The position numbers and the translations under genes were made by a program. Below, one piece after another: positions 33,665-48,396 of a stretch of DNA of 64,000 nt. The stretch covers positions 27,834,579 through 27,898,578 of the forward strand of contig CM055313.2 of the NCBI GenBank assembly GCA_029255685.2, written 5' to 3'. Under the pieces are notes generated by a model. It was not told the origin of the DNA. It did no database searches and was given only the letters and a program-made list of their open reading frames with translations. The stretch comes from Silene conica. Its lineage: Eukaryota > Streptophyta > Magnoliopsida > Caryophyllales > Caryophyllaceae. Position 1 is the stretch's first letter. Every line of letters begins with the position of its first letter.

Positions 33665-36600
33665 ATGCCTCCGCGAAGAAACAATGTCGCTAACATCACG
33701 CAAGAAGAATTGGATCGTTTGATAGCTGAGAATGAGACCCTAAAGGCCAAACGTATGGACTCCGCAAAGATGAGCACGATTATCGCGAGGCATCACCCTA
33801 ACCAATTCACTAGGGAGGGGGAACCTCATCTGTTAGGGGCCTGGTGCCGGGAATTCAGTAACCTGTTCGAGTTGGTGGACTGCCCCGAAGAACTGAGGGT
33901 TGACCAAGCAGCCCACTATCTGAGGGGTATGGCCGGTGACTGGTGGACCGGGAACAAGGGGGAGATCCGAGAGGCAGCTAGAGAGGATGGGACCGAGTTC
34001 GTGGCCTGGGTTGCATTTAAGAGAATCTTATATGAGGTGTTCCTACCCGAATTCCATAAAAGTAAGCTGAGAGAGGAATTTGATACCTTCAGGATGACGG
34101 AGGACATGACGGTGGAGGCTTATTATAGGAAATTTATCCAGTTGGTGAGTTATGTGGGGGACATGGGTTTTTATGATGCTATGCTAGCGATGAAGTTTGA
34201 GAGAGGGTTGTCAATCAATATCAAGAAGAGACTGATTGCGGCTCTGCCCACCACAGTCCGGGACATCTACTTAAGGGCTGGGGTGGCGGAGAGGCTCTCA
34301 GAGATGATCAAAGAGGACAAGAAGTTAAAGTCTGAAAAGAGGAAGGCTGAAGCGGTAACTGAAGGTTCTGCGTCGAAAAAGCAGAGCACCAACAAGTACA
34401 GTGGTTATTTCAGCAGCAATGCCTCTGGAGGAGTGAGGAACCAGAGTGGGGGTAATCACATGAGTGGGATTTCTGGCAGTGGTGCAACTGGAATAGTTTG
34501 TTTTGGTTGTGGAAAGAGGGGTCACAAGCAGGCGGTGTGTCGATCATCTGGAGGGAATCAGTCCGGGGGTTATCGTACACCTACATACGGATATCAGGGA
34601 TCTCGCACCCAGCCTTATGGTAGCAGTGGCTATCGCACACCCATGACAAACTATGGTGGGGGTGCGAAGTCTGGAGGCAGCAGCAACTATCAAAGGAACT
34701 ACAACAGCAATCAGAACCGTTCGTACCAAAATCAATACCATGGGAATGGAAACAATCAGAAGACGGGAGCAGAAGGGAACCAGCAGGCTGGGACATCTAG
34801 TGCCAGTCAGAGTGGGGTCAAGTCCAGTGGCAAGCTCTTTGCCATGGGAAAGCAGGCAGCTAAGGATGATGCTCATGTAGTAACCGGTACTTTTCTTGTA
34901 AACTCTAAACCTACCTTCGTACTTTTCGATTCCGGTGCGACCCATTCTTTTGTATCTAGAGAGCATGTTGGGGTTTTGGGACTTGAAAGGTTTGATTTGG
35001 TCGCGGACTCCGTGACCATACCTTCGGAGGAGTCGATCACCTGTAATAGAGTCTATAGAAGTGTACCCATCAAAATCGGGGAAGCAATTTTCTATGGTGA
35101 CCTCATAGAGTTTCCGCTGGGGGGTTTTGAGGTGATCCTAGGGATGGACTGGCTGGGGAAGTATCGAGCATTTATTGACTGTCACCAAAAGAAAATTTCC
35201 TTGAAGGGACCTAGGGGAGTGAGGGTGTCTTACAAGGGATATCGAGTCAAGCCTAAAATCAAGTTCATATCCGTCAATACCCTTAAGTCTAGCTTGCGAA
35301 AAGGAGAGGGCCTAATCTTCTGCCAAATGTGGGATTGTGAGGCTGAGACCCCCAAGACTAGTGAGATACCTGTGGTGCGGGAGTTTGAGGGAGTATTCCG
35401 AGACGACGTTCCAGGGTTACCGCTGAGGAGGGAAGTGGAATTCTCCATTGACCTAAAACCAAGGGCGGGACCAATATCTAAATCACCGTACCGTATGGGA
35501 CCAAAGGAGATGGAGGAATTGAAAAAGCAGTTGGATGAACTAGCTGAGAAAGGGTTCATTCGACCCAGTGTGTCGCCCTGGGGAGCACCCGTTTTGTTTG
35601 TGAAGAAGAAAGATTGGAGTTTGAGGCTTTATGTAGACTATCGAGAGCTGAATAATGTGACCATCAAGAACCGTTATCCTTTGCCAAGAATTGACGACTT
35701 GTTCGATCAACTAAGTAGTGTTGGGGTTTTCTCTAAGATCGACTTGAGATCCGGGTACCACCAGTTGAGAATAAAAGATGAAGATATTCCCAAGACCGCT
35801 TTTAGAATGAGGTATGGCCACTATGAATTTGTGGTTATGCCATTCGGGTTGACTAACGCTCCAGCTGTGTTCATGGATTTGATGAACCGAGTCTTTAGCC
35901 CATATCTGGATAAGTTCGTGGTGGTATTCATCGATGATATCCTAGTGTATTCCAAGAATGCGGAAGAGCACGAGGATAATTTGAGGCCAAGTTGAGCAAG
36001 TGTGAGTTCTGGTTGGAGAAAGTCGAATTTCTGGGGCATGTAATTTCCAAGGAGGGGGTATCTGTCGACCCTAGTAAGATCGAGGCTGTGACTAAGTGGC
36101 AAAGTCCGAAGAATGTGAGTGAAATTCGAAGCTTCCTAGGATTGGCTGGTTATTATCGGAGGTTTGTTAAAGATTTTTCGAAGATAGCAAAGTTGTTGAC
36201 ATCATTAATGCGGAAGGAGAACCGTTTCATCTGAGATGAGAGTTGTGAGAAGGCATTCCTGACCCTTAAGGAACGTCTGACAACAGCTCCTATCCTTGCC
36301 TTGCCAGTTGGGAGTGATAATTTTGAAGTTTATACTGACGCTTCGAAGCATGGATTGGGTTGTGTGCTAATGCAGAATGGGAGAGTGATCGCGTATGCTT
36401 CTCGCCAACTGAAGACCTATGAAGAAAATTATCCGGCCCATGATTTCGAATTGGGAGCCGTGGTCTTTGCACTTAAATTGTGGCGCCATTACCTTTATGG
36501 AGCCACTTTTAAGGTGTTTTCTGACCACAAGAGCCTGCAGTATTTCTACACCCAGCGAGAGTTGAACATGAGACAGAGGTGGTGGATAGAGTTGATTGGA

Positions 36601-38226
36601 GACTATGATATGCGGATTATCTACCACGAAGGGAAGGCAAATGTGGTAACTGACGCTCTAAGTAGGAAATCTGTGCATGCCTTGACTTGTTCCAGATCGC
36701 GAGTGAGGTTGCATGGCGAACTAAGGGAAATGGGAATTTTCATGATCCGGAAAGGGGATGCTCTTGGTGATTTGACTGTGGAGCCTGAGTTGTATGGTGA
36801 GATTCGGGAGTTGCAAAATTCTGATGCGAGAGTCCAGAAGTGGGGCAAGATGGTGGAGAGTGAGGGTGGAGAGGCTGCATCCAAGTTCAGTATTCATACC
36901 GACGGTAGTTTGAGGTTCAGTGGGCGATGGTGTGTTCCGGATGTTGAGGAGCTAAAGAAGAAAATCCTGACTGAAGCTCATGCTACTCCATATTCTGTTC
37001 ACCCAGGGGGTGATAAGTTGTATAAAGACCTTAAGAAGACTTTCTGGTGGCCTAATATGAAGAAGGAAGTCGCAGAGTTTGTGTCCAGGTGTTTGACATG
37101 TCCGAGAGTGAAAGGGGAGCATAAGAGACCACAGGGAAAGATTCAATCATTGGATGTGCCGGAGTGGAAGTGGGAGAACATCTCGATGGACTTTATTGTG
37201 GGGTTGCCTCGGACTCAGAGGGGCAACAACATGATTTGGGTGATTGTGGATCGTTTGACTAAGTCTGCTCACTTTATTCCGATGAAAGATACCTGGAGTA
37301 AAGCCGAGTTGGCTAAGTCATATGTCCAGAACGTGGTTAAATTGCATGGCGTACCCAAGGACATTGTTTCAGACCGAGACTCGAGGTTCATATCTAGATT
37401 TTGGCAGGAGTTGCAGGCCGCTTTGGGTACCCAGTTGAAGATGAGTACAGCTTTCCATCCCGCTACTGACGGCCAGACTGAGAGAACGATTCAGACTCTT
37501 GAGGACATGTTGAGAGCTTGCGTACTGGAGTTCGAAGGATCTTGGGAGGATCGACTGGGATTGATAGAGTTTTCTTATAACAACAACTATCATGCCAGTA
37601 TTGGGATGGCCCCTTTCGAGGCTTTGTACGGGAGGAAGTGTCGGAGCCCTGTGTGTTGGGATGATCGAGCTGATGTTGTGACTCTGGGGCCAGATATGAT
37701 TCAGGAGATGGTGGACCAGGTTCAGGTTATTCGACAGAAGATGAGGGTTGCCCAAGATAGACAGAAGAGCTACGCAGATTTGAAGAGGAGTGATATCTCA
37801 TTCGATGTAGGAGAGAAAGTGTTGTTGAAAGTGTCTCCAATGAAGGGTGTGATGAGGTTTGGGAAGCGAGGCAAACTGAGTCAGAAATTTATTGGACCGT
37901 TTGAGATTTTGGACAGAGTTGGGGAGGTGGCATACCGACTAGCTTTACCTCCAGCACTATCCAAGGTCCATAACGTGTTCCATGTGTCTCAGTTACGGAA
38001 ATATGTGAGTGATCCATCTCATGTCTTACGTCACGAGGTGATTGAGGTGGATGAGCAGCTGGCTTATGTTGAGACCCCAAAGGAGATTCTGGACAGGAAG
38101 GTGCGAAAGACTCGCAATGGGGAGACGTCTTTGGTAAAAGTTTTGTGGACTAATCATAACATAGAGGAAGCTACATGGGAAGCCGAGGCGTCCATGAGAG
38201 AGCGTTATCCACATCTGTTTGATTGA
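33665..38226 (+). pseudogene. gag-pol: Tekay chromovirus gag-pol polyprotein, disrupted
   Basis: The ATG at 33665 gives [20 protein letters not shown]. Order: Gag capsid, CCHC knuckle [14 protein letters not shown] (about 34500), protease [12 protein letters not shown] (34924), RT with YVDYRELNN (35629) and FIDDILVYS (35928), RNase H YTDASKHGLGCVL (36333), integrase with H-H-C-C ending CLTC (~37095), D (MDFIVGLP), D (SDRDSRF) and E (DGQTERT), then a chromodomain (about 38060-38220, ETPKEILDRKVRK … VLWTNHNIEEATWEAEASM). Two lesions: at about 35978-35990 the frame is lost where a short coding stretch appears deleted after EEHEDNLR, and a TGA at 36232-36234 stands where gypsy elements usually have a Trp codon. 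Chromodomains steer integration toward modified chromatin. Confidence 0.93.
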
Positions 38227-38358
38227 GGTAAGTTACGTGGACGTAACTTTTCCTTAAGGGGGATGGAATGTAACATTCTGTGGTTTAATTGATGTTTAGA
38301 GTCCGCTTAGATTGGTTGTCCACCTGAGTAGGGTTGAACTTCGGGACGAAGTTCATTT

Positions 38359-38372
38359 TAAGGGGGGAAGAC
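38359..38372 (+). promoter_or_regulatory. Tekay polypurine tract
   Basis: TAAGGGGGGAAGAC immediately before the 3' LTR. Confidence 0.88.
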
Positions 38373-39575
38373 TGTAATACCTCGAATTTTCTTTTCGATA
38401 TCTACGTTTATGATTATTGTACTTGTTGTGTCGATGGTATTTATATGTTGTAGGTATTTGTTTAAGTGGTTTTAAAGGGGTTTTGGTGATGTGTGTTCGT
38501 AAGGGGTATCGAACTCGAGACCTCATGTGTAGGTGGGCTTCGGTTGGCGCGTGTCTTAACAGCCCACACTTAGTGTTTTTTTTAAAATCTTTGCCAACCC
38601 TAATCATCATGCCGTTATATTAGTATAATTCTGCCCTAGCTAGACTACCCTAATTCACATATCAAACACCACACATCCCAGCCGTCACAGCAAGGCATAA
38701 ACACGTAGTCTCACGGTGGTTGTAAGGCTAGCAAGGCACGGTCGATTAACTCGTAAAGTAGGTATGTGTAACACTGTTTTAAGCGTCTTTCGCATCTGCG
38801 GTTTGTATGTGTTTCTGGGTCGTGTATGTTGTCTGCCGACTCTGTTTTTTTTGTGTAAAGTAATCTATGGGTTGTATGTGTAGTGTCTGACTTTCATCGT
38901 GGTTGTGTCAACCACTGTACAACACCGGTATATGCGGTTTACAGGCGTCTGTCGCGGGCCTGTTTCGTTATTTTAAAAACAACGAGTCCGACCAGGTAAA
39001 GTCTTAGCTAGTGTCGACGCCTTATTTCAACCCGTCGTTGATGGTGGTGGGAGTAAAGGAGTAGGTGGTGGTCAGGGTGGTTTCTGGCGGTGGTTACGGT
39101 GCCGATTAGGCTGGTTCGTCCTTGTTCTTATTTAAGTCCTTTTATTTCTTTTATACGGGTCTGGTTGTTTGGGGGTGGCACCACCGCTGACTCGGGGGAG
39201 GTCGACGCGGTGGTACCACCGTGGTTTAGCTGTCCGGTGTCAAGGGAGTATTTGAGTGTGGGTCTTGGGTGGTTGGCTGGTCTGGGTGGCTGTCGACAGG
39301 GGCTGTAAGGGAGTCTGGTCACGGATGGGGTGGAGTTCCAGCGGGTTTGTGGGGGATTGGTTCACTTCACCGGTGGCCGGCGACCTGGTTGCCAGTGGTC
39401 GCCGAGGTTGTTGGTGGTGCTGGGTTCGTGGGCTGTTGGTGGTTGGTGGCTGTAGTGGTGTTGCGGCCGTGTTAGGAGAGTAGCGGTCTAGGGTTGTTAT
39501 ATGAGTCGGGTTGTGTTAGGAATGTAGTTTCGTTTCTTTTATTTTATTTCTAATATTATTGGTTATTATTATTAT

Positions 39576-39607
<32 letters not shown>

Positions 39608-40133
39608 GAACCGGGAACTTTTATTATTATTTTTATTATTATTATTATTATTATTATTGTTAAAATTATTTTTATTGTTATCTTTTTATTTAGTGTTATT
39701 ATTTTACTACTATCGATATAAAGTCGTATTTCGTGATTTCAATATTATTCGTTCTATGTAGTTGAAGTATATGAGTCGGGAAATCTTTAAGTTAGGAAAG
39801 TTTCTATTTATTGAAACTTTTGGTTTATGTTGGGTTTCTATTTTTGAAAACTTTCCATTTATGAAAGGTTTCTATTTTTGGAAACTTTCCATTTATGGAA
39901 GGTTTCTATTTATAGTACGTATAGGTTGTTAAGGGGTTTAGGGAAGGTTATTAATTCGTTACATATACGTGTTTAGGTAGCGAGTTTCGTGTGGAACACT
40001 TCTAGCGAGCTTGGACTTATCTACAATTCTGCTATTCGAGGTAGGGGAATTACTGTGATAATAGTGTTGAACATGCTGTTAATATTTGGTGATTTCCGTG
40101 TTTATCTTATGCTATAACTTGACTGTTACATGA
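38373..40133 (+). repeat. Tekay 3' LTR, first part
   Basis: Starts TGTAATACCTCG like 19283; runs to the LARD insertion (TSD CATGA 40129-40133). It has an extra ~36-bp GGTTTCTATTTtTGGAAAC repeat near 39830-39890 relative to the 5' LTR. Confidence 0.93.
39577..39620. repeat. Poly-T plus GAACCGGGAAC insertion in the LTR microsatellite
   Basis: About 30 T followed by GAACCGGGAAC interrupts the TTA tract only in the 3' LTR. A severely truncated retroposon 3' end (poly-A read on the minus strand) is possible. Confidence 0.5.
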
Positions 40134-41385
40134 TGTAACACCCCCATTTATTTAAGAGCCTTTAGCAAGACATTCTCAAATAAATGAAGCTGTTACCATC
40201 TCTGAATATCCGAGGTAGTGAATAACAAAGTAAAACAAACAAAGTACTTTATAAAAACTGATAAAATTTAAACTTGATTATTACAGTTACTACATAACAA
40301 AAAAAATAAAATACAACTGATGACTTCTCTAAATGTGGTATAATTCTAAGTCGGTCCAAAGTACGCATCTCACATTCCAGCCCCAGCTCCTAGCTCATCT
40401 GTCTCTGTCCTGCAGAATCTACTCCCCATTCTGGATCATCGTAGGTGTACACGAATACACTGTCAACCTCGCGGTTGAGTAGGATAACACAATAATAAAT
40501 AAAGCAACAAAGATGATATGCAAATGCCATGATATGCTCGAGCTCAATCTCATTCTCAATCTCAAACTCATACCCGTGCACCAAGCCATACCGAACCTCC
40601 CGGCAGACTATAATCGGTCGTCACCGAACACCAGCATAACAGCTGAGGTCACCAGGTCTAGTCCTGCAGAACTAGCCTGGGCCCAATAATATCTCATCAT
40701 CTCAAATCCGTATCCAATGCACATGCCATGCTCGTAAATGCAACAGTACTCTGAATCAATCATGCTATTAAATAATGCAATGCAGATACCAACAATAATA
40801 ATAATCAATACTCAGTCAAACCAATATCATTCTCATATCAATCATACTCAGCATCCATAACACAATACCACAACCATTCATAACACAACATATAGTATAG
40901 TGTCAGTGTATCCTACCTGGATAGCAAATATAATCTCGTCACGCAGCTAACATCCCATCAGTAGCATCACTCCATCACATACTCAACACCTAATAAAATA
41001 ATATACTTAATTACTAACTAATACAATCACGCAACTAACATAATATATCAATCATTCCAATTAATTACTTAAATAACATATTACGCATAACGAGACCGTA
41101 TCAATTATAATTAATCAATATAAACTTACTATTTATAGACTTACTAAAAATAGCATACGATCAATTAATTGATTATCACTAAATCAATATCATAACAACA
41201 TAAATAATTAAGAATAAACTTAATAACAATAATATACTCATTGCTAGAAAATGACTAATAATACTAACAATATCATTAACATAAAATTACTCCATCCTAA
41301 TAATAATACCATTAATAATAAACAACAACAACAATATTAATAATAATGCTAACACATAATGATAATAATAATATTAATAATAATG

Positions 41386-41417
<32 letters not shown>

Positions 41418-42999
41418 GTAATACACCAACACCACCACGTGAACATACAACTATGAAACAGCCTCAACGAAACCAAAATACAAAACAGACCCACGACAAA
41501 CATACACGCTTTGACAACCCCTTTCAGCCCCGAAAACAACCCTCAGGCCACCTGAATCACCACCACAACCCGGTGGCTGCCACCACTGCACCACGGTGCA
41601 CCCATTACCACCAATCAAGACCCATGACGAGACCACCCCTGCCTTCGACACTAACCTCTACACCCCCTGCCCGCAACAACACTCCGCAACTCGCTGCAAC
41701 TCACACTGAAATCCTCCTGCCACCGCCAGTACCACCACGCAATCCACTATTAAACACCACCCTAAACACCTATAACTCCCCCACAACTCCCTGGTGGAAA
41801 CACCAGGCTTCGACACCCATGACGGCCACCCAAACAGCCGTCAAAAACCTGTTAGACACGACCCTAAAACCCCTGTTTTTAGACCGTCTTTGACACCCTC
41901 CCTAAACAGACTGTAAAAGTGCGTTTCCCGACCACCACATGCCACCCTACAACCACCAGTATAATCTACATACATCCTATTACTATTACCCATAAGTAAA
42001 TAAGCAAAAGGGACCATAACCAGCATTCGAATAAACAATTAAAATAGGCCCAGAAAACGCATAACACTACTATTACCGTCATTATTGGTCATTACTGTGA
42101 CAAATACGGTGGTCTTATGGTGGTTTACTGATGAACAACATGTTATACACACTACAAGGATTACGCACAACCATCAAACTCAGATTCGAAGGTTTTAAAG
42201 TACGAGAACATGGTGTTAGACTTACAGGCGCGTGAGAATTAAAACGAAGATGGCGATGGTTGTGTTGCTACTGTTTTCGTCCTCTTCCAGTTCACGGATT
42301 GCCACCATAGATTAAGGTCCTTATTTAGTTGGTTTAGGGGAGGTAGATGAGATGATGGGGCAGACGAGATGGTAGAGGAGTAGGGTTTTGTGAAAGTCGA
42401 TGGAGGCAAGTAAGAAGAGTCGATGTATAGGGTTTCATATTTGTGAATGTCGATGGATGTGTTGATAGGGTTTTGTGTTTTAAGAAAACATAGGGTGGGT
42501 TGTATTACACGGTTCTCACCTTCAACCCGAGTCCAAGCCCATCACCATTCAATCATAACACGAGTCCAAAAACCATCACGCCACTCGAGGAATTATATAT
42601 CTACTCCGTAACTTAAAATAAACGAGTACGTATAAATTATTTATAATAATTAAATTATGTACTTGTATTAGTAATTATTAATTAAATAATTTATAATGAT
42701 ATAAGATTATTAGCACTTATATAAGAATAATAAAACAAGTATATTTGGGGAATAAATATAAAATTATAAATATATTTAATTATAAATATATTATCAAAAT
42801 AAAGAAAAATGAATGAAATGTCATTTTATGAAATAATTATCAAATATAAAAAGATTATGAAATACGAAATAATCGTAGAAATACGATTTATAAAATAATA
42901 ATAGTTTACGTAAAATACTTTATAACCATACCATTTGAAATACTTTTATAAAACACAGTTTGACTGCCGTTGACCGAGGCTAAAATACGGGGTATTACA
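40134..42999 (-). repeat. LARD 3' LTR
   Basis: Near identical to 45535-48391 (~1 percent by eye), with a ~14-bp ATTTAATTATAA length difference near 42775. Confidence 0.94.
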
Positions 43000-45534
43000 G
43001 TCTTCCCTCCTTAAAATGAACTTCGTCCCGAAGTTCGTCAACCCCTAACGATAAGGAAACACATAACAAGCATGAAACAAACACAAACAACACTTATATA
43101 GGCTTCAGGACGCGAAATGTTACATTCTACCCTCCTTAAGAAACTTTGTCCCCAAAGTTTAACGCATAATTAAATTAAAAGATAATTCACGAATCACAAT
43201 ATAATGGATAGCAAAAGTAAACATGATTATCAAGTATATATTCAAACAAGCACGACATATCAATTAGCCATATCAAAGATCACTAAGATCTTACAATCCT
43301 ATCCTCCTTAAGACATGGTCACGTCCCCGTAACCCCATTATAAAATCACATTCAATGTTCAATAAGATCGCTAAAACCACCGTCACAATCATCCGATACA
43401 TTAAGTACTCTATACTGGGTAACTAGCATCCGGCTTTTAAAGCAACAAAACATATTTGTCAATTTCATGCTACGCAATAAAACGAAATCAAGGTAACTAG
43501 TACCTATACCCTTGGAAATTTTGACACAAACTTTACACATTTACACCAATGTAGACTATCAGCTAACTCACGGTTCATACTTGACAAATCAATACACTCC
43601 ATGCTCACAATCACATTATAGAGGTAAAATCAGGTTTATGCAGACAAGAGAAACTTACATTAGGCAAAATTTAATGAATGTAATTAAACACGGAGCAATG
43701 ACATATTTCACGAAATAGACACTAACCATAGACTAGCAAGCCAGCTTAGCATTTCTTGGCATAAATAAGTTAAAATCACTTAGGTACATATCTCATATAC
43801 TCGTATTACATCATTTGTCATAAAACTAGTAATAAATATAAATTGCAAGATAAGAGGTTTATTATCATATAATAAGGTCCATGTTCATATCATATGCCTA
43901 TTGTTCATGTCGCTAATGCCATATCGGAATATCACATGGTTGCATCACCTAATTCATATTTAATTAAAGTTTTATATTGAAAACTTACATAACTTACAAT
44001 TTCAACAATCCAACATCATGTTGCAACTTCCAAAAATCATAATTAATAACCGCTTAACTACTTTGCGAGCTATTATAGTTTTTAGAACAATGTAAGGACT
44101 TAACTAATCATAGGGAAACAATCAATTGCAAGTTTAAGGAAATTATTTATAATAAATTTTACAACTCAGTTGGTTTGCAAGGAAACTTTACAGCAAATAG
44201 ACAGAAAAATTGGGCAACTTGCAAAAGTCATTATTAATAACGGCTCATTAAGAATTTACGTGGCTTATCATTTTGAAATCATGAACGAATATTCTAAACA
44301 GTGGAGTTGGAATTATGCATAAACAATAAATACATTTTATATGGTTTCTTTTGCAAATAACATGAGCGAAAACAGAACTGTTGTAGTAACAATCTGACCA
44401 CTGTCGACTAAAATATTTATTTCTCGCAAAATATAACTGATATACACATGAAACCAAAAGCATCAAGAAGCTAAATCGGATGGTTATCACACATAAAATT
44501 TTCACATTTATATAGGAAACATATTTTACATGACAGCCCGCACAAACGAGGTACATTCTGAAAATTTATCTAACTTTTGTTGCAAAAAAAATCACGTCAC
44601 ATTATTACATTTTCATACAACCATTCTTCTTCCAAACATGTTGGCATATCATCACGGCATAGAAATCACGTTGCACCATATCAACATATAATTGCCATCT
44701 AGGAAATGGTAAGGATTGTGGATCCGACTATAAAATCAACTAAATAACTCAATAATCGTGTATGTATAGACAACGCATTGGTTTCTATCATTGCGCCGAC
44801 ACAACTTATTAGGGTTCGGAAATATGTAAACTAGAAGTTACTAAGATGTCCCTTACTGATTACTAACTTTATAACGAATTTAAGTGCGTATATAGGCATA
44901 AAGTTTCAAGTACGATATATGTAAAACATAACTATATAAGATTCATGGCTTGGGCAACACATTCCGCATATCACTAGACAGGGTTTGTCATCACATATAA
45001 TCATAACATCAAACGAAATTCTCATCCATACCAGGAGTTAAACATCAAAATCATATACTAACGATAGTCACTTAAATACCAGACAACCGTATGAACATTT
45101 CAAAACACCGTAATAATATGATCGTATCACTCCAACTATTTGCTCAATAAATAGACATCATCCATACTCATTTAAAATTTCAAATCAATCATTCCGATCA
45201 ATCTGCATTCCATATCAATCATAATCTTCTAATACACATCACTACCATATTTCACATTACCACTTACCTCATTCTTCTCCTGCAAGAATGTTAGCACAAC
45301 GTAGACAAGGTCTGACCCTTTATTATTGTTACTACCCACTCTCTGTATCACTCAAGGGTTTCCAAGTTAGACTGATAGGGCCAGTGGCTTGGTTTGAGGG
45401 GGCCCCTAACTCATCCCAATCCTGGGGCTCCTAACAGTTACTAGCCTGGGGTTCATTTTATTTGACTCTTCCTATGTTCATTATTATTATTCATTTGTTT
45501 TCAGGCCTGGGGATCGTTCGCTCTGATACCACTT
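43000..45534 (-). other. LARD internal region, non-coding
   Basis: AT-rich, no Gag or Pol motif in any frame. The PPT-proximal end (43000-43160, facing TTCGTCCCGAAGTTCG) and the PBS-proximal end (45360-45534) resemble Tekay; the middle is unlike it. PBS TGGTATCAGAGC (minus) at 45531-45520. Confidence 0.85.
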
Positions 45535-48391
45535 TGTAACACCCCCATTTATTTAAGAACATTTACCAAGACATTCTCAAATAAATGAAGTTGTTACCAT
45601 CTCAGAATATCCGAGGTAGTGAATAACAAAGTAAAACAACCAAAGTACTTTATAAAAACTGATAAAATTTAAACTTGATTATTACAGTTACTACATAACA
45701 AAAAAAAAATAAAATACAACTGATGACTTCTCTAAATGTGGTATAATTCTAAGTCGGTCCAAAGTACGCATCTCACATTCCTGCCCCAGCTCCTAGCTCA
45801 TCTGTCTCTGTCCTGCAGAATCTACTCCCCATTCCGGATCATCGTAGGTGTACACGAATACACTGTCAACCTCGCGGTTGAGTAGGATAACACAATAATA
45901 AATAAAGCAACAAAGATGATATGCAAATGCCATGATATGCTCGAGCTCAATCTCATTCTCAATCTCAAATTCATACCCGTGCACCAAGCCATACCGAACC
46001 TCCCGGCAGACTATAATCGGTCGTAACCGAACACCAGCATAACAGCTGAGGTCACCAGGTCTAGTCCTGCAGAACTAGCCTGGGCCCAATAATATCTCAT
46101 CATCTCAAATCCGTATCCAATGCACATGCCATGCTCGTAAATGCAACAGTACTCTAAATCAATCATGCTATTAAATAATGCAATGCACATACCAACAATA
46201 ATAATAATCAATACTCAGTCAAACCAATATCATTCTCATATCAATCATACTCAGCATCCATAACACAATACCACAACCATTCATAACACAACATATAGTA
46301 TAGTGTCAGTGTATCCTACCTGGATAGCAAATATAATCCCGTCACGCAGCTAACATCCCATCAGTAGCATCACTCCATCACATACTCAACACCAAATAAA
46401 ATAATATACTTAATTACTAACTAATACAATCACGCAACTAACATAATATATCAATCATTCCAATTAATTACTTAAATAACATATTACGCATAACGAGACC
46501 GTATCAATTATAATTAATCAATATAAACTTACTATTTATATACTTACTAAAAATAGCATACGATCAATTAATTGATTATCACTAAATCAATATCACAACA
46601 ACATAAATAATTAAGAATAAACTTAATAACAATAATATACTCATTGCTAGAACATGACTAATAATACTAACAATATCATTAACATAAAATTACTCCATCC
46701 TAATAATAATACCATTAATAATAAACAACAACAACAACAATATTAATAATAATGCTAACACATAATGATAATAATAATATTAATAATAATGATATAATAA
46801 TAATAATAATAATAATAATAGTAATACACCACCACCACCACCACCACGTGAAAATACAACTATGAAACAGCCTCAACGAAACCAAAATACAAAACAGACC
46901 CACGACAAACATACACTCTTTGACAACCCCTTTCAGCCCCGAAAACAGCCCTCAGGCCACCTGAATCACCACCATAACCCGGTGGCTGCCACCACTGCAC
47001 CACGGTGCACCCATTACCACCAATCAAGACCCATGACGAGACCACCCCTGCCTTCGACACTAACCTCTACACCCCCTGCCCGCAACAACACTCCGCAACT
47101 CGCTGCAACTCACACTGAAATCCTTCTGCCACCGCCAGTACCACCACGCAATCCACTATTAAACACCACCCTAAACACCTATAACTCCCCCACAACTCCC
47201 TGGTGGAAACACCAGGCTTCGACACCCATGACGGCCACCCAAACAGCCGTCAAAAACCTGTTAGACACGACCCTAAAACCCCTGTTTTTAGACCGTCTTT
47301 GACACCCTCCCTAAACGGACCGTAAAGGTGTGTTTCCCGACCACCACATGCCACCCTACAACCACCAATATAATCTACATACATCCTATTACTATTACCC
47401 ATAAGTAAATAAGCAAAAGGGACCATAACCAGCATTCGAATAAACAATTAAAATAGGCCCAGAAAACGCATAACACTACTATTACCGTCATTATTATCAT
47501 TACTGTGACAAATACGGTGGCCTTATGGTGGTTTACTGATGAACAACATGTTATACACACTACAAGGATTACCCACAACCATCAAACTCAGATTCGAAGG
47601 TTTTAAAGTACGAGAACATGGTGTTAGACTTACAGGCGCGCGAGAATTAAAACGAAGATGGCGATGGTTGTGTTGCTACTGTTTTCGTCCTCTTCCAGTT
47701 CACGGATTGCCACCATAGATTAAGGTCCTTATTTAGTTGGTTTAGGGGAGGTAGATGAGATGATGGGGCAGACGAGATGGTAGAGGAGTAGGGTTTTGTG
47801 AAAGTCGATGGAGGCAAGTAAGAAGAGTCGATGTATAGGGTTTCATATTTGTGAATGTCGATGGATGTGTTGATAGGGTTTTGTGTTTTAAGAAAACATA
47901 GGGTGGGTTGTATTACACGGTTCTCACCTTCAACCCGAGTCCAAGCCCATCACCATTCAATCATAACACGAGTCCAAAAACCATCACGCCACTCGAGGAA
48001 TTATATATCTACTCCGTAACTTAAAATAAACGAGTACGTATAAATTATTTATAATAATTAAATTATGTACTTGTATTAGTAATTATTAATTAAATAATTT
48101 ATAATGATATAAGATTATTAGCACTTATATAAGAATAATAAAAAAAGTATATTTGGGGAATAAATATAAAATTATAAATATATTATCAAAATAAAGAAAA
48201 ATGAATGAAATGTCATTTTATGAAATAATTATCAAATATAAAAAGATTATGAAATACGAAATAATCGTAGAAATACGATTTATAAAATAATAATAGTTTA
48301 CGTAAAATACTTTATAACCATACCATTTGAAATACTTTTATAAAACACAGTTTGACTGCCGTTGACCGAGGCTAAAATACGGGGTATTACA
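45535..48391 (-). repeat. LARD 5' LTR
   Basis: 2857 bp; on the plus strand TGTAACACCCCCATTTATTT…GGGGTATTACA. Confidence 0.94.
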
Positions 48392-48396
48392 CATGA

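Larger units (their letters stand above)
40134..48391 (-). mobile_element. LARD: non-coding Tekay-derived LTR element, 8.3 kb
   Basis: LTRs 40134-42999 (2866 bp) and 45535-48391 (2857 bp), TSD CATGA at 40129-40133 and 48392-48396. Read on the minus strand it has a PBS (45531-45520), the same leader text as the Tekay element, a 2.5-kb core with no protein domain, and a purine tract (43015-43000, AAGGAGGGAAGAC) followed by TGTAATACCCCG, close to the Tekay PPT and LTR start. Priming and packaging sequences are kept while genes are lost, as in large retrotransposon derivatives. It must use enzymes made elsewhere. Confidence 0.92.

Noticed and set aside
41453..41893. 146-codon frame in the LARD LTR, repeated almost unchanged at 46862-47302
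   Set aside because: It runs antisense to the element, is His/Thr/Pro-rich low complexity, and identity between the copies is explained by LTR duplication, not selection.
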